From Pseudoduganella umbonata (GTDB taxonomy: Bacteria; Pseudomonadota; Gammaproteobacteria; Burkholderiales; Burkholderiaceae_D), in NCBI RefSeq assembly GCF_014192225.1, contig NZ_JACHXS010000011.1, positions 62,001 through 126,000 on the forward strand: DNA of 64,000 nt. The letters are read 5' to 3'. Shown piece after piece: positions 50,020 to 57,811 of the stretch. A program made the translations under genes and the position numbers. The notes below the pieces were generated by a model, which was given only the letters and a program-made list of their open reading frames with translations, was not told the DNA's origin and ran no database searches. Numbering within the stretch: the stretch's first letter is position 1; the number at the start of each line of letters is the position of its first letter.

Positions 50020-50241
50020 ATGAACATCAAACAGATCGCAATGCGCCTCACCGTCGCGGGCGCCGTACTGGGCCTGTCGGCATGCGCCAACATGTCGGCA
50101 CAGGACCGCAACACCGCCATCGGCGCCGGCGTGGGTGCCGTGGCCGGCTCCGCCCTGTCCGGCGGCTCGGCGCTGGGCACCGTGGGCGGGGCTGCCGTCG
50201 GCGGCGTGATCGGCAACCAGGTCAGCAAGCCGACCCGCTGA
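50020..50241 (+). CDS. small glycine-zipper lipoprotein (OsmB-like)
   Basis: A 73-residue lipoprotein. The signal ends in the lipobox LSAC, and the mature part is a Gly-zipper (DRNTAIGAGVGAVAGSALSG, LGTVGGAAVGGVIGNQVSK) as in OsmB, the osmotically induced lipoprotein. AAGGAG lies seven bases before the ATG. The frame is open upstream to 49960 but has no signal there. A strong terminator follows. Confidence 0.88.
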   Translation: MNIKQIAMRLTVAGAVLGLSACANMSAQDRNTAIGAGVGAVAGSALSGGSALGTVGGAAVGGVIGNQVSKPTR

Positions 50242-50259
50242 CCGCAGCGGTCCACCATG

Positions 50260-50287
50260 AAAAAACGGAGCCTCGGGCTCCGTTTTT
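50260..50287 (+). terminator. terminator after the OsmB-like gene
   Basis: AAAAACGGAGCC-TCG-GGCTCCGTTTTT, 12 paired bases with T-run. Confidence 0.93.
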
Positions 50288-50313
50288 CGTTGTGCTCCAG
50301 ACGCCGCTTCAAA

Positions 50314-50425
50314 CGATGCACCTCGGACGATGCGCTTCAGACGACGTGCTTCCGGCGATGTGCTTCCGGCGATGTGCTTCCGGCGATGTGCTTCCGGCGA
50401 TGTGCTTCCGGCGATGCGCTTGATA
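50314..50425. repeat. 14-bp tandem repeat, eight copies
   Basis: Units of CGATGTGCTTCCGG; copies 4-7 are identical, copies 1-3 and 8 diverge. It lies between the OsmB-like terminator and the 3' end of the Crp/Fnr gene, outside both. Confidence 0.95.
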
Positions 50426-50450
50426 TGAATGCGCCGCCCATGGCTTGCGC

Positions 50451-51218
50451 TTACACGAAGACCTTGCCCATGCCGATCGCGCCGTTTTCCTTGACCAGTT
50501 CATAGCACCGGCAGGACACCGCTTCCAGCCCCGCCGAATCGAGGATCTCGATGTTGCCGCGGCTGTAGGTAATCAGCTTCTGGTTCTGCAGCGCGCTGGC
50601 CGCCTTCGTGACGCCGACGCGCCGCACGCCGAGCGCGTGGGCGAGGAACTCGTGCGTCAGATGGAATTTTTCGGACTGCAGGCGGTCGCGCGTGATCAGC
50701 AGCGAGCGCGCCAGCCGTGCCTCCAGCACATGGAAGCGGCTGCATACGGCGATCTGGATCGCCTGCGCCAGCAGCGTGTCGGTATAGCGGTGCAGCAGGT
50801 GCTGCAGCGATTCCATGCGCGCGAAGCCGTCACGGAAATCCTCGGCGCCCATGCGCAGCACAGTACCGGCGCGCTGCACCACGGCGCGTACCTGCGCCTG
50901 GCGGTGGCCGAGCGCGACGGAGGCGCCGAGCATGCCTTCGCGGCCTATCGAGCCCACTTCGAGCGTCATGCGCCCTTCCGCCACGGCCAGCAGCGAGACC
51001 AGTGCATCGACGGGAAAGTAAATGAAGGCGATCGGGTGGCCGGGTTCATATAACACCTCGCCCACTTCGGCTTGCACCGGCTCGCACAGGGCCTCGATCT
51101 GGACGAGGTCCTCTTCCGGGAGGCTGGCCAGCAAGCGATTACTCACTTGCGGCAACAGGGCCGGATTACTGTGCGCGGTGTCAAAATTCAGGTTCATATT
51201 GGTCTGATCGGTTGGCAT
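50451..51218 (-). CDS. Crp/Fnr family transcriptional regulator
   Basis: A 255-residue regulator. The N-terminal cyclic-nucleotide-like beta-roll covers residues ~25-145 (VGEVLYEPGHPIAFIYFPVD, SIGREGMLGASVALGHRQAQ), but the cAMP-binding Arg-Ala pattern of CRP is absent, and no Cys cluster for an Fe-S centre is present at the N-terminus, so it is neither a CRP nor an FNR. A long helix and an HTH_Crp domain follow (LTHEFLAHALGVRRVGVTKA). The ATG ending at 51218 is one choice; MNLNFD at 51197 is another. A regulon palindrome lies 45 bases upstream. It is the natural candidate regulator for the TGTRCG-N4-CGNACA sites, which is inference. Confidence 0.9.
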   Translation of the reverse strand: MPTDQTNMNLNFDTAHSNPALLPQVSNRLLASLPEEDLVQIEALCEPVQAEVGEVLYEPGHPIAFIYFPVDALVSLLAVAEGRMTLEVGSIGREGMLGASVALGHRQAQVRAVVQRAGTVLRMGAEDFRDGFARMESLQHLLHRYTDTLLAQAIQIAVCSRFHVLEARLARSLLITRDRLQSEKFHLTHEFLAHALGVRRVGVTKAASALQNQKLITYSRGNIEILDSAGLEAVSCRCYELVKENGAIGMGKVFV

Positions 51219-51262
51219 GTGCACATCTTGTAACGAGGTTAACGTTTCCTTACCGAGGTGTA

Positions 51263-51278
51263 TGTACGGTGACGCACG
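51263..51278. promoter_or_regulatory. Crp/Fnr-type palindrome, copy 9 (next to the regulator gene)
   Basis: TGTACGGTGACGCACG, one mismatch at position 16, between the regulator gene and the divergent glycine-zipper gene. GACAAT at 51300-51305 is placed for a start 41-42 bases away in the plus direction. It could also mediate autoregulation. Confidence 0.68.
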
Positions 51279-51299
51279 GAACACCCGCCGGTGCGGCAG

Positions 51300-51305
51300 G
51301 ACAAT
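51300..51305 (+). promoter_or_regulatory. -10 box of the glycine-zipper gene at 51353
   Basis: GACAAT, four of six consensus bases, exactly where a class II activator bound at 51263-51278 would need it. Confidence 0.5.
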
Positions 51306-51352
51306 CGTTTCATCGTGCCGGCAACGGCCCATACATACAACGAGGAGTCCAG

Positions 51353-52147
51353 ATGAACCAGCCGAACAACCACCCAAGCACGCCACCCACAAAGCACAAC
51401 GTACCCGCCATCTTCATCATCGCGGCCGTCATACTGATCCTGTTTTGCGGCGTCGGCATCGCTGCGCTGATGGGCTGGCTGCCCTCCGCAAAACACGCCG
51501 GCAGGCCGGGCGAACTGATGACGCCGCCGGCGGAGCAGCTGGCCACGGCGCCCGTGGCACCGGCCACTCCGGCAACGCAGTCGAGCCAGTACGCGGCCGG
51601 CGCCGGCACCATCAATGGCACGCCGACCCGCGACCTGACGACGTCCGGCGGTTCGGCAGCCGGCAGCACCGGCGGCTCGGCCGCCGTGAGCGCACCGGTG
51701 GTGCCGGCCCAGGAAGAACGCGTGCCGGCCCCGGTACGCGACAAGGCGCTGCAGCGTGAACGCGAACGCGAGCGCGCCGCCGACAAGGCCGCGGAATCGA
51801 AACGCGCGGCATCCGTATGCAACGAGTGCGGCATCGTCGAATCGGTCAAGGACGGGAAGACGCGCGGCGACGCCAGCGGCGTGGGCGCCGCCGGCGGCGC
51901 CGTGGTCGGCGGACTGCTGGGCCGCCAGGTCGGCGATGGCCGTGGCCGCGACCTTGCCACGATCGCCGGTGCCGTGGGTGGCGCCGTGGTCGGCAACCAG
52001 GTCGAGGGCAGCCTGAAGGGCAAGCGCAACTACGAAGTGGTGGTGCGCATGCACGATGGCGAACTGCGCACCTTCTATACCGACTCGCCGGTCTGGCGTG
52101 GCGGCGACCAGGTCAAGGTGGTCGAGGGCATTCTCCAGTCACGCTGA
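51353..52147 (+). CDS. inner membrane glycine-zipper protein, 2TM type
   Basis: A 264-residue protein. A short N-terminal cytoplasmic tail precedes one membrane helix (AIFIIAAVILILFCGVGIAA). A Pro/Ala/Gly-rich linker (residues ~50-125) leads to CNECGIVESVKDG, a cysteine pair that may bind metal or form a disulfide. The C-terminal half is a glycine zipper and beta region (AAGGAVVGGLLGRQVGDGRG, YEVVVRMHDGELRTFY) like the lipoprotein at 43757. GAGGAG lies before the ATG. It is divergent from the Crp/Fnr gene and shares a control region with it. Confidence 0.85.
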   Translation: MNQPNNHPSTPPTKHNVPAIFIIAAVILILFCGVGIAALMGWLPSAKHAGRPGELMTPPAEQLATAPVAPATPATQSSQYAAGAGTINGTPTRDLTTSGGSAAGSTGGSAAVSAPVVPAQEERVPAPVRDKALQRERERERAADKAAESKRAASVCNECGIVESVKDGKTRGDASGVGAAGGAVVGGLLGRQVGDGRGRDLATIAGAVGGAVVGNQVEGSLKGKRNYEVVVRMHDGELRTFYTDSPVWRGGDQVKVVEGILQSR

Positions 52148-52166
52148 ACCGTTGTGCTTGTGTCAC

Positions 52167-52195
52167 AGCCCCGCCATCGTGCGGGGCTTTTTTTT
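52167..52195 (+). terminator. terminator after the glycine-zipper gene
   Basis: AGCCCCGC-CATCGT-GCGGGGCT followed by a run of eight T. Confidence 0.93.
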
Positions 52196-52290
52196 GCTTT
52201 GTCTGGCAGCGAACAGAAGTTCCTGCTGAGAGAACCCGACAATAAAAGTGCACGCTAAATCACGCGCCTCAGGCGCACGGGGAGAACGGG

Positions 52291-52506
52291 ATGAACAAGG
52301 CATTGTGGGGCTGGCTGATCGCCACGGGCTTGCTGCTGGCGCGGATCGCCTACCTGGAACTGCAGGAAGGAAGAATCGATGTGGTAGACGGCGCCGCCGA
52401 AGTGATGTCGCTGGTGTTGCTGACGGGCGGCCTGCTGGCCGGCCTGCTCGGCATTACAGGCATGCTGGGGATGCTGGGCTGGGTACCGCGGCCGGGAAAA
52501 AAATGA
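52291..52506 (+). CDS. small membrane protein, unknown function
   Basis: A 71-residue protein with two hydrophobic segments (LWGWLIATGLLLARIAYL and LVLLTGGLLAGLLGITGMLG) separated by a short charged loop QEGRIDVVDGAAEV. GGGAGA lies before the ATG. I know no family. It is one of several very small membrane proteins in this block (also 44311 and 52620), a class often induced in envelope stress. Confidence 0.75.
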   Translation: MNKALWGWLIATGLLLARIAYLELQEGRIDVVDGAAEVMSLVLLTGGLLAGLLGITGMLGMLGWVPRPGKK

Positions 52507-52521
52507 AGAAATGACAAACTT

Positions 52522-52537
52522 CGTACGGCACCGTACA
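52522..52537 (+). promoter_or_regulatory. Crp/Fnr-type palindrome, copy 10
   Basis: CGTACGGCACCGTACA, one mismatch at position 1, 83 bases before the lmo0937-like gene. CATACT at 52559-52564 is exactly at the position expected for a -10 box with the site centred near -41.5. Confidence 0.68.
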
Positions 52538-52619
52538 GAAGCCGGCGGCGCTTCCTCGCATACTGAAATCCATGACGGCGCCAAGCCGGACATATTAAAC
52601 CCGAGAAGAGAGGACGATC

Positions 52620-52766
52620 ATGCTTTATACAATTGCCGTAGTACTTATCATCCTTTGGCTGCTGGGCCTGGTGACCTCCTACACCATCGGCGGCTTCATC
52701 CACATCCTGCTGGTTGTCGCCGTCATCATGATCCTGCTGCGCCTGATCAGCGGACGAGGCCTGTAG
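52620..52766 (+). CDS. lmo0937 family small membrane protein
   Basis: A 48-residue protein, almost wholly two membrane helices (LYTIAVVLIILWLLGLVTSY and HILLVVAVIMILLRLI) with TIGGFI between. The pattern LWLLGLVTSYTIGGFIHILL is typical of the lmo0937 family, found across bacteria in stress-induced loci. The ATG is preceded by GAGAGGA. No function is known. A regulon palindrome precedes it and a terminator follows. Confidence 0.85.
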   Translation: MLYTIAVVLIILWLLGLVTSYTIGGFIHILLVVAVIMILLRLISGRGL

Positions 52767-52781
52767 CGTTGACGGCACCGT

Positions 52782-52818
52782 GGCGGCGCTGCATGCATGC
52801 AGCGCCGCCCTGTTTTTT
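52782..52818 (+). terminator. terminator after the lmo0937-like gene
   Basis: A perfect 28-base palindrome (GGCGGCGCTGCATG and its complement) followed by six T. It lies before the OmpA-lipoprotein gene. Confidence 0.88.
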
Positions 52819-52856
52819 GCAGGGTCTACAATGCGAATACTAGGAGGAGAAAAATC

Positions 52857-53540
52857 ATGAACATTCCATATGCAATGCGCAAGGCCGTTGTCGTTTCCGT
52901 GGCCGCAGCGATGACCCTCGGCGCCACGGGTTGCGCCAACATGGATACGACGCAGCGCGGCACCGCCACGGGTGCCGGCGTGGGCGCCGGACTGGGCGCC
53001 ATCCTCGGTGCCACGACCGGTGGCGGCGGCGGCGGCCGCGCGGCCGGCGGCGCCGTACTGGGTGCGGCAGCCGGTGCCGTGGTGGGCAACATCTGGTCGA
53101 AACGGATGGAAAGCCAGAAGCAGGCCATGGAACAGGCAACCGCGGGTACCGGCGTGCAGGTCTCGCAGACCGCCGACAACCGGCTGCGGATGGAAATCCC
53201 GAGCGACATCTCGTTCGACACCAACCGTGCTGACATCAAGGACAATTTCCGCCCGATCCTGGACCGCTTCGCCACCACGCTGAAGGAAAATCCTGCCACC
53301 ACGGTGACGATCATCGGCCACACGGACAGCACGGGTTCCGATTCGGTCAACCAGCCGCTGTCGGTGGAGCGCGCCTCGCACACGCGTGACTACCTGGCTT
53401 CGCGCGGCGTGTCGCCTGCCCGCGTGGTGGTCGAAGGCCGCGGCGCCCGCGAACCGATCGCGTCGAACGACGACAACAGCGGCCGCGCCCGCAACCGCCG
53501 CGTGGAGATCTACGTGGCCGAACCGGCACCGCGTTCCTGA
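52857..53540 (+). CDS. OmpA-domain lipoprotein with glycine zipper
   Basis: A 227-residue lipoprotein of the YiaD type. The signal ends in the lipobox LGATGC. A glycine zipper (ATGAGVGAGLGAILGATTGG and AAGGAVLGAAAGAVVGNIW) is followed by an OmpA domain (DISFDTNRADIKDNFRPILD, IIGHTDSTGSDSVNQPLSVE, RNRRVEIYV). It anchors in the outer membrane and binds peptidoglycan. AGGAGGAG lies before the ATG. The DUF3617 gene starts 15 bases after its stop, so the two form an operon. Confidence 0.92.
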   Translation: MNIPYAMRKAVVVSVAAAMTLGATGCANMDTTQRGTATGAGVGAGLGAILGATTGGGGGGRAAGGAVLGAAAGAVVGNIWSKRMESQKQAMEQATAGTGVQVSQTADNRLRMEIPSDISFDTNRADIKDNFRPILDRFATTLKENPATTVTIIGHTDSTGSDSVNQPLSVERASHTRDYLASRGVSPARVVVEGRGAREPIASNDDNSGRARNRRVEIYVAEPAPRS

Positions 53541-53555
53541 CCCGCGGAGGCCGAC

Positions 53556-54098
53556 ATGAAACCGTCACGCCTGCTCGCCATGGCCCTTGCCGCCGCCTGC
53601 GCGCAGGCGGCGCACGGCGCCGCGCTGAAACCGGGGCTGTGGGAAATGACCAGCAAGGTCGCCGCCGCCAGTCCCGAGACGATGCAGGCGCTGGCCCTGG
53701 CCCAGCAGCAGATGGCTTCGTTGCCGGCCGAGCAGCGCCGCGCCGTCGACCAGATGCTGGCCCGGCATGGCGTGACGATGCAGCTGGCCGACGGCGGCGG
53801 CGTTAAGGTGAACTTCTGCCTGTCGAAGGAACAGGCGGAAAACCCGCGCCTGCCGTCCGGCCAGCCGGGCCAGTGCACGACGACCCAGTCGCCGGTGCCC
53901 GGCGGCCTGAACATCGCATTCAAATGCAGCCGGCCGCCATCGTCCGGAAACGGCCAGGTGATCTTCGAAGGCGACAGCGGCTATTCGATGCGGATGAACG
54001 TGGACAGCACCATGCAGGGCCAGGCCCAGCAGATGACGGTGGAAAGCGCCGGACGCTGGGTGTCCGCCGATTGCGGCAGCACGCCGCCGGTGCAGTGA
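53556..54098 (+). CDS. DUF3617 domain periplasmic protein
   Basis: A 180-residue exported protein. After a signal peptide (SRLLAMALAAACAQAAHGAA) the DUF3617 start LKPGLWEMTSKVAA is clear, with FCLSKEQAENPRLPSGQPGQ in the middle and a C-terminal VESAGRWVSADCG. Three cysteines near residues 89, 107 and 127 and one at the end may form disulfides. The family is common in Oxalobacteraceae and has no known role. It is downstream of the OmpA lipoprotein and followed by REP-like elements. Confidence 0.88.
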   Translation: MKPSRLLAMALAAACAQAAHGAALKPGLWEMTSKVAAASPETMQALALAQQQMASLPAEQRRAVDQMLARHGVTMQLADGGGVKVNFCLSKEQAENPRLPSGQPGQCTTTQSPVPGGLNIAFKCSRPPSSGNGQVIFEGDSGYSMRMNVDSTMQGQAQQMTVESAGRWVSADCGSTPPVQ

Positions 54099-54149
54099 CG
54101 CCGGGCTTGCAAAGCGCAGGTGGTGCCTGATTCAACCGTGGCCGCCACT

Positions 54150-54200
54150 GGTGCCTGACACTATTCCCGGACGCTTCATCCGGGAATGGTGTCAGGCACC
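54150..54200. repeat. inverted repeat, REP-like copy B
   Basis: Arms of 22 bp, GGTGCCTGACACTATTCCCGGA and a complement with one mismatch, seven-base loop. An extra half unit GGTGCCTGA lies at 54122-54130. It lies between the DUF3617 and porin genes. Confidence 0.9.
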
Positions 54201-54245
54201 GGTTTTAGTATCCGAAACCACGTAAACCAATCCCTGCCAAAGACC

Positions 54246-54276
54246 GGTGTCCGACACCCCGAGGGTGTCCGACACC
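54246..54276. repeat. two direct copies of GGTGTCCGACACC, REP-like copy C
   Basis: The 13-base unit is itself palindromic around its central C and occurs twice, five bases apart. It lies 42 bases from the porin stop. Confidence 0.9.
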
Positions 54277-54317
54277 AGTCCGCGGCACCGGTCCGCATCA
54301 GCCGTCATCCCCTGCCC

Positions 54318-55400
54318 TCAGAACGCGTGCCGCAAGCCCAGGTTGATGGCGCTGCGCCCCTTGCCCTGCTCGCTGAAGTTGCCGACCGTGTACGGCGCGT
54401 TGTTCTCGTCCTTGATCTTCGCGTAGGCGGCATAGAACGCCGTGCGCTTCGACATCATGTAGGTCACGCCGGCGGCGATCTGGTTGGCGTCCTGGTTGGC
54501 CAGCGTGCGGTCGTCCTTGCGGATATACGACACCATGAACGTGGCCGGGCCCGTCGAGTACGACACGCCGGCCAGCGCATCGTTGCTGCGCGTGGACGGC
54601 GATGCCAGCACCAGCGCACCATACGGATTGTCCTGGTCCCACGGCGAGCTGCCGACCCCCTTGTTGACGGCATAGGCAGCATAGACGGTGGCAGCCTTCG
54701 ACACGTGCATGTTGGCCGCGATAAGCGAATTACGGGACGACAGGTCGACCGGCGTGGTGGCGCCGGCGCCTTGCAGGAAGTTGTTCTTGCGCTGGTGCGC
54801 GGCGCGCAGCGTGAACAGGCCGCCCTGGTAGCCGATCGTCGCGCCATACGCGCGATTGCGCGTGGTGCTGAACGCCGATTCGCCGAAGCTGTAGATCGCG
54901 CTGGCCGAAAAGCCGCGGAAGGTGTTCGAACGGTACTTGATGGCGTTGTCCGACCGCTTCGTGCCGTTGCCGATCAGGTTGGTCGCGGTGCCGGCGGTGC
55001 CGCCGTGGAACGGGTCGGCCACTTCGGACAGCGTTTCATAGCCGACATCGTATTGCCGCCCCACCGTCAGTGCGCCCCAGCGGTTCGCCAGGCCCACGTA
55101 GGCCTGGCTGCCGAACAGGCGGCCGCCCTGGTCCGACTGGCCGGTGTCGTTGCGCACGCCCGCTTCCAGCGTGAAAATGGCACGGGTATCGTTGCCGAGG
55201 TCTTCCTGGCCGGAGAAACCCAGGACGGAGCCGGTGGACACACCGGGCGAGATCTTCGTGCTGGGGCAGTCGCCGCTCGGGCAATCGTGCTCGGACACGG
55301 CACCGGCATCGAGCACGCCATACACGCGGATCGAGGAAGATTCCTGCGCCAGCGTCGCCATCGGGAACAGGCAGGCCAATGCAATCAACTTGGTGTTCAT
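54318..55400 (-). CDS. general porin, Gram-negative type
   Basis: A 360-residue trimeric-type outer membrane porin (OmpC/Omp32-like). The signal peptide is MNTKLIALACLFPMATLAQ, the barrel starts SSIRVYGVLDAGAV, includes GFSGQEDLGNDTRAIFTLEA and VGRQYDVGYETLSEVADPFH, and ends AINLGLRHAF with a terminal Phe as needed for barrel insertion. Two Cys (SEHDCPSGDCPS) in the first loop could form a disulfide, which is not general in this family. Its leader has no clear -10/-35 pair that I can defend. It is alone and transcribed away from the recombinase-like gene. Confidence 0.93.
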   Translation of the reverse strand: MNTKLIALACLFPMATLAQESSSIRVYGVLDAGAVSEHDCPSGDCPSTKISPGVSTGSVLGFSGQEDLGNDTRAIFTLEAGVRNDTGQSDQGGRLFGSQAYVGLANRWGALTVGRQYDVGYETLSEVADPFHGGTAGTATNLIGNGTKRSDNAIKYRSNTFRGFSASAIYSFGESAFSTTRNRAYGATIGYQGGLFTLRAAHQRKNNFLQGAGATTPVDLSSRNSLIAANMHVSKAATVYAAYAVNKGVGSSPWDQDNPYGALVLASPSTRSNDALAGVSYSTGPATFMVSYIRKDDRTLANQDANQIAAGVTYMMSKRTAFYAAYAKIKDENNAPYTVGNFSEQGKGRSAINLGLRHAF

Positions 55401-55774
55401 GATTCGTCTCTAGGTCAAGTCCAACGACCGATTGGCTCGGTCCCGCCACCTTGCGTGCTTTCCCGAGGTTTGTTACCTGGGGGTTGCTTACCTAAAGCTT
55501 CAAATCCAAAGCTTGAAACAAAATTGCTGGATACGAGGATAATGCCGGCCCGCATCGTCTCTCTGTGCGGAGACTCACAAACTAGGATGCATAGTTCAAC
55601 CATATACCTGTGCGCGGTCAAAGGGAATCAAAAACTGCAGAGCGATGAAGTTTATGCACGGAAATGACTCATGCACGCGACGCCCGGAATACAGGCGCCA
55701 AAGCCTGGGTTCGCTAGCGTACAGACGCGGTACTGTCGAGCGGTATACTGCGGACTTTCTTCACGAAGTGCCCC
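55401..55774. other. 374-base intergenic region, no gene
   Basis: It holds the porin leader and, on the plus strand, TTGAAA-19-GATAAT (55513-55543) as a possible but long-spaced promoter. The AAGCTT-rich part near 55495-55515 repeats AAAGCTT. No coding sequence with a ribosome site is visible. Confidence 0.5.
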
Positions 55775-57811
55775 ATGCTTGCCATCCTCGACAGCATCGA
55801 TGAACAGACGACGGGGGTGGCCGCACTGGTCGATCTCGTCGCCCAGCTACGCCCGCGCCGCCGCGGCAATTACATTCGCGCCGCCGCCAACGTCCGTACC
55901 CTCACCCAGCTGCTGCGTGGCAACCCGGAGCATGCACGCCAGTTGCGCGCCTACGTGCTGCGCCTGCTGCAGGCGCGCCGCCACGCCAGCCTGTACACGG
56001 AAGTGGGCGTGCTGTCGAACGACGGTTTTTTCACCGAACTGAAGCGCCGCATCGCCTACCGCATTCTGCCGCCCGCGCTGGGCGACGAATACCTCGCCGA
56101 TTTGCTCGACCAGGTGTTCTACAAGCAAAGCGACTGGCAGTGGATCAGTGCGGTGCCGGCACTCGACTGGCTCGACCTGTTCGACACGATTTTCCACCGG
56201 CGCGACCGCACGGTGATGCTGCCGGGGATGCTCGAAGCGATCCGCACCCTCTCCTACCGCGTCGCGGCGGTGGGCCTGGAACCGAAGCTGACCAACTTCC
56301 ATACCGAGATGGAGGAGTTCGAATCGCCGTTCCTCGTGCAGAACCGCGAGGTGCTGCATTACCTCGACGGCTATGCGCGCCTGATGGCGGGCGAGGACAT
56401 CACGCTCGACGACCCGAAGCACCTGCTGGTGATGCTCGACCAGTGCGACAGCGTGATCGCCCGCATCCGCCGCAAGGCCCTGGCGCAGGGCACCACCATC
56501 GCCCTCACCTATCTGCTGGTCACGCTCACCCAGAGCATCGACCGCATGCGCAAGCTGCTGTTCCTGGTCGACGTATCGGGAGAACTGCGCGCCGCGCCAT
56601 CGGTCAACCTCGTCACCAACACGGTCGGCACGCAGCCGCAGCGCGTCCCCGTCACCCGGCAGGCCCAGCGCCGCGCCGCCACGCTGGCGATGTCGCTGGA
56701 ACTGATCGAGGCGCACAACAACAAGTACACGGTACGCGACCTGTTCCGCGACAACATCCACCTGCTGGCCCGCAACGTGACGGAGAACGCCAGCCGCACC
56801 GGCGAGCACTACATCGCCGAGAACCGGCGCGAGCTGGGCGGCATGTTCCTGTCCGCGGCCGGCGCCGGCTTGATCGTGGGCTTCATGGCCCTGTTCAAGA
56901 TCCTGCTGGGCACGCTGCGCGCGGCGCCGCTGGTCGAAGCGTTCCTGTTCTCGATGAATTATTCGCTGGGCTTCGTGCTGATCCACCTGCTGCACTTCAC
57001 CGTGGCGACGAAGCAGCCGGCGATGACGGCGTCGCACATCGCCGCCAGCCTGCAGAGCCGCGACGGGCGCCATATCGACCCGGACAGCCTGGCCGAACTG
57101 ATCAACAAGGTATTCCGCACCCAGGTCACGGCCGTGCTCGGCAACATCGCCACCGCCCTGCCGACGGCCTGGCTAATTGCATGGGGATGGCTGCAGCTGA
57201 CCGGCGAACACCTCGTCACGCAGGGCAAGGCGATGCACTTGTTGCACGACATCGATCCGATCCACACGCCGGCGCTGTTCTATGCGGCGATTGCCGGCGT
57301 GTGCCTGTTCCTGGCCGGCCTGATCTCGGGGTATTACGACAACCAGGCGCTGTACACGCGCTGGGGCCGCCGCATTGCCCAGCTGCGCGGCCTGAACGCC
57401 CTGCTCGGCGCGGAGCGGACCGTGCGCCTGGGCCGCTACCTGGAGAACAACCTGGGCAGCCTGATGGGTAATTTCTTCTTCGGCATCATGCTGGGCATGG
57501 CCAGCGCGCTGGGCTTGCTGCTGGGGCTGCCTATTGATATCCGCCACGTTACTTTCTCGTCGGCCAACTTTGCGACAGCATTGGTCGCGTTGGATCACAA
57601 TGTGAGCTGGCAACTGGTGGTGACTTCCGTCACCGGTTTCCTGGCAATCGGGGCCGTGAACCTGCTGGTCAGTTTCGGCCTCGCGCTATGGGTGGCGCTG
57701 CGCGCGCGCCGCATTCCGTTCGAGCACGGCTTCCTGCTGCTGCGGGCGCTGGGCAGCCGGCTGCGCAAGTCGCCGGTGGACTTTTTCTTCGGGTCGGGGG
57801 ACATGAAATGA
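55775..57811 (+). CDS. Gcr-type 'site-specific recombinase' membrane protein
   Basis: A 678-residue protein of the SpecificRecomb (PF10136-like) family, first named from the gonococcal gcr gene. The N-terminal ~320 residues are soluble and helical (WISAVPALDWLDLFDTIFHR). The C-terminal half has several membrane helices (LSAAGAGLIVGFMALFKILL, LGFVLIHLLHF, FYAAIAGVCLFLAGLISG, GMASALGLLLGL). No tyrosine- or serine-recombinase catalytic motif is visible, so the recombinase name is doubtful. The stop overlaps the next ATG (ATGA), coupling it to a phospholipase D-like lipoprotein, which suggests an envelope role. Confidence 0.85.
   Translation: MLAILDSIDEQTTGVAALVDLVAQLRPRRRGNYIRAAANVRTLTQLLRGNPEHARQLRAYVLRLLQARRHASLYTEVGVLSNDGFFTELKRRIAYRILPPALGDEYLADLLDQVFYKQSDWQWISAVPALDWLDLFDTIFHRRDRTVMLPGMLEAIRTLSYRVAAVGLEPKLTNFHTEMEEFESPFLVQNREVLHYLDGYARLMAGEDITLDDPKHLLVMLDQCDSVIARIRRKALAQGTTIALTYLLVTLTQSIDRMRKLLFLVDVSGELRAAPSVNLVTNTVGTQPQRVPVTRQAQRRAATLAMSLELIEAHNNKYTVRDLFRDNIHLLARNVTENASRTGEHYIAENRRELGGMFLSAAGAGLIVGFMALFKILLGTLRAAPLVEAFLFSMNYSLGFVLIHLLHFTVATKQPAMTASHIAASLQSRDGRHIDPDSLAELINKVFRTQVTAVLGNIATALPTAWLIAWGWLQLTGEHLVTQGKAMHLLHDIDPIHTPALFYAAIAGVCLFLAGLISGYYDNQALYTRWGRRIAQLRGLNALLGAERTVRLGRYLENNLGSLMGNFFFGIMLGMASALGLLLGLPIDIRHVTFSSANFATALVALDHNVSWQLVVTSVTGFLAIGAVNLLVSFGLALWVALRARRIPFEHGFLLLRALGSRLRKSPVDFFFGSGDMK

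Noticed and set aside
55566..55667. A 26-codon open frame before the Gcr-type gene
   Set aside because: The AGG lies directly against the ATG, composition is unremarkable and no homologous small protein is known to me.
55775..57811. Site-specific recombinase as a mobile element
   Set aside because: There is no recombinase catalytic motif, no att-like direct repeats and no cargo; the protein is membranous.
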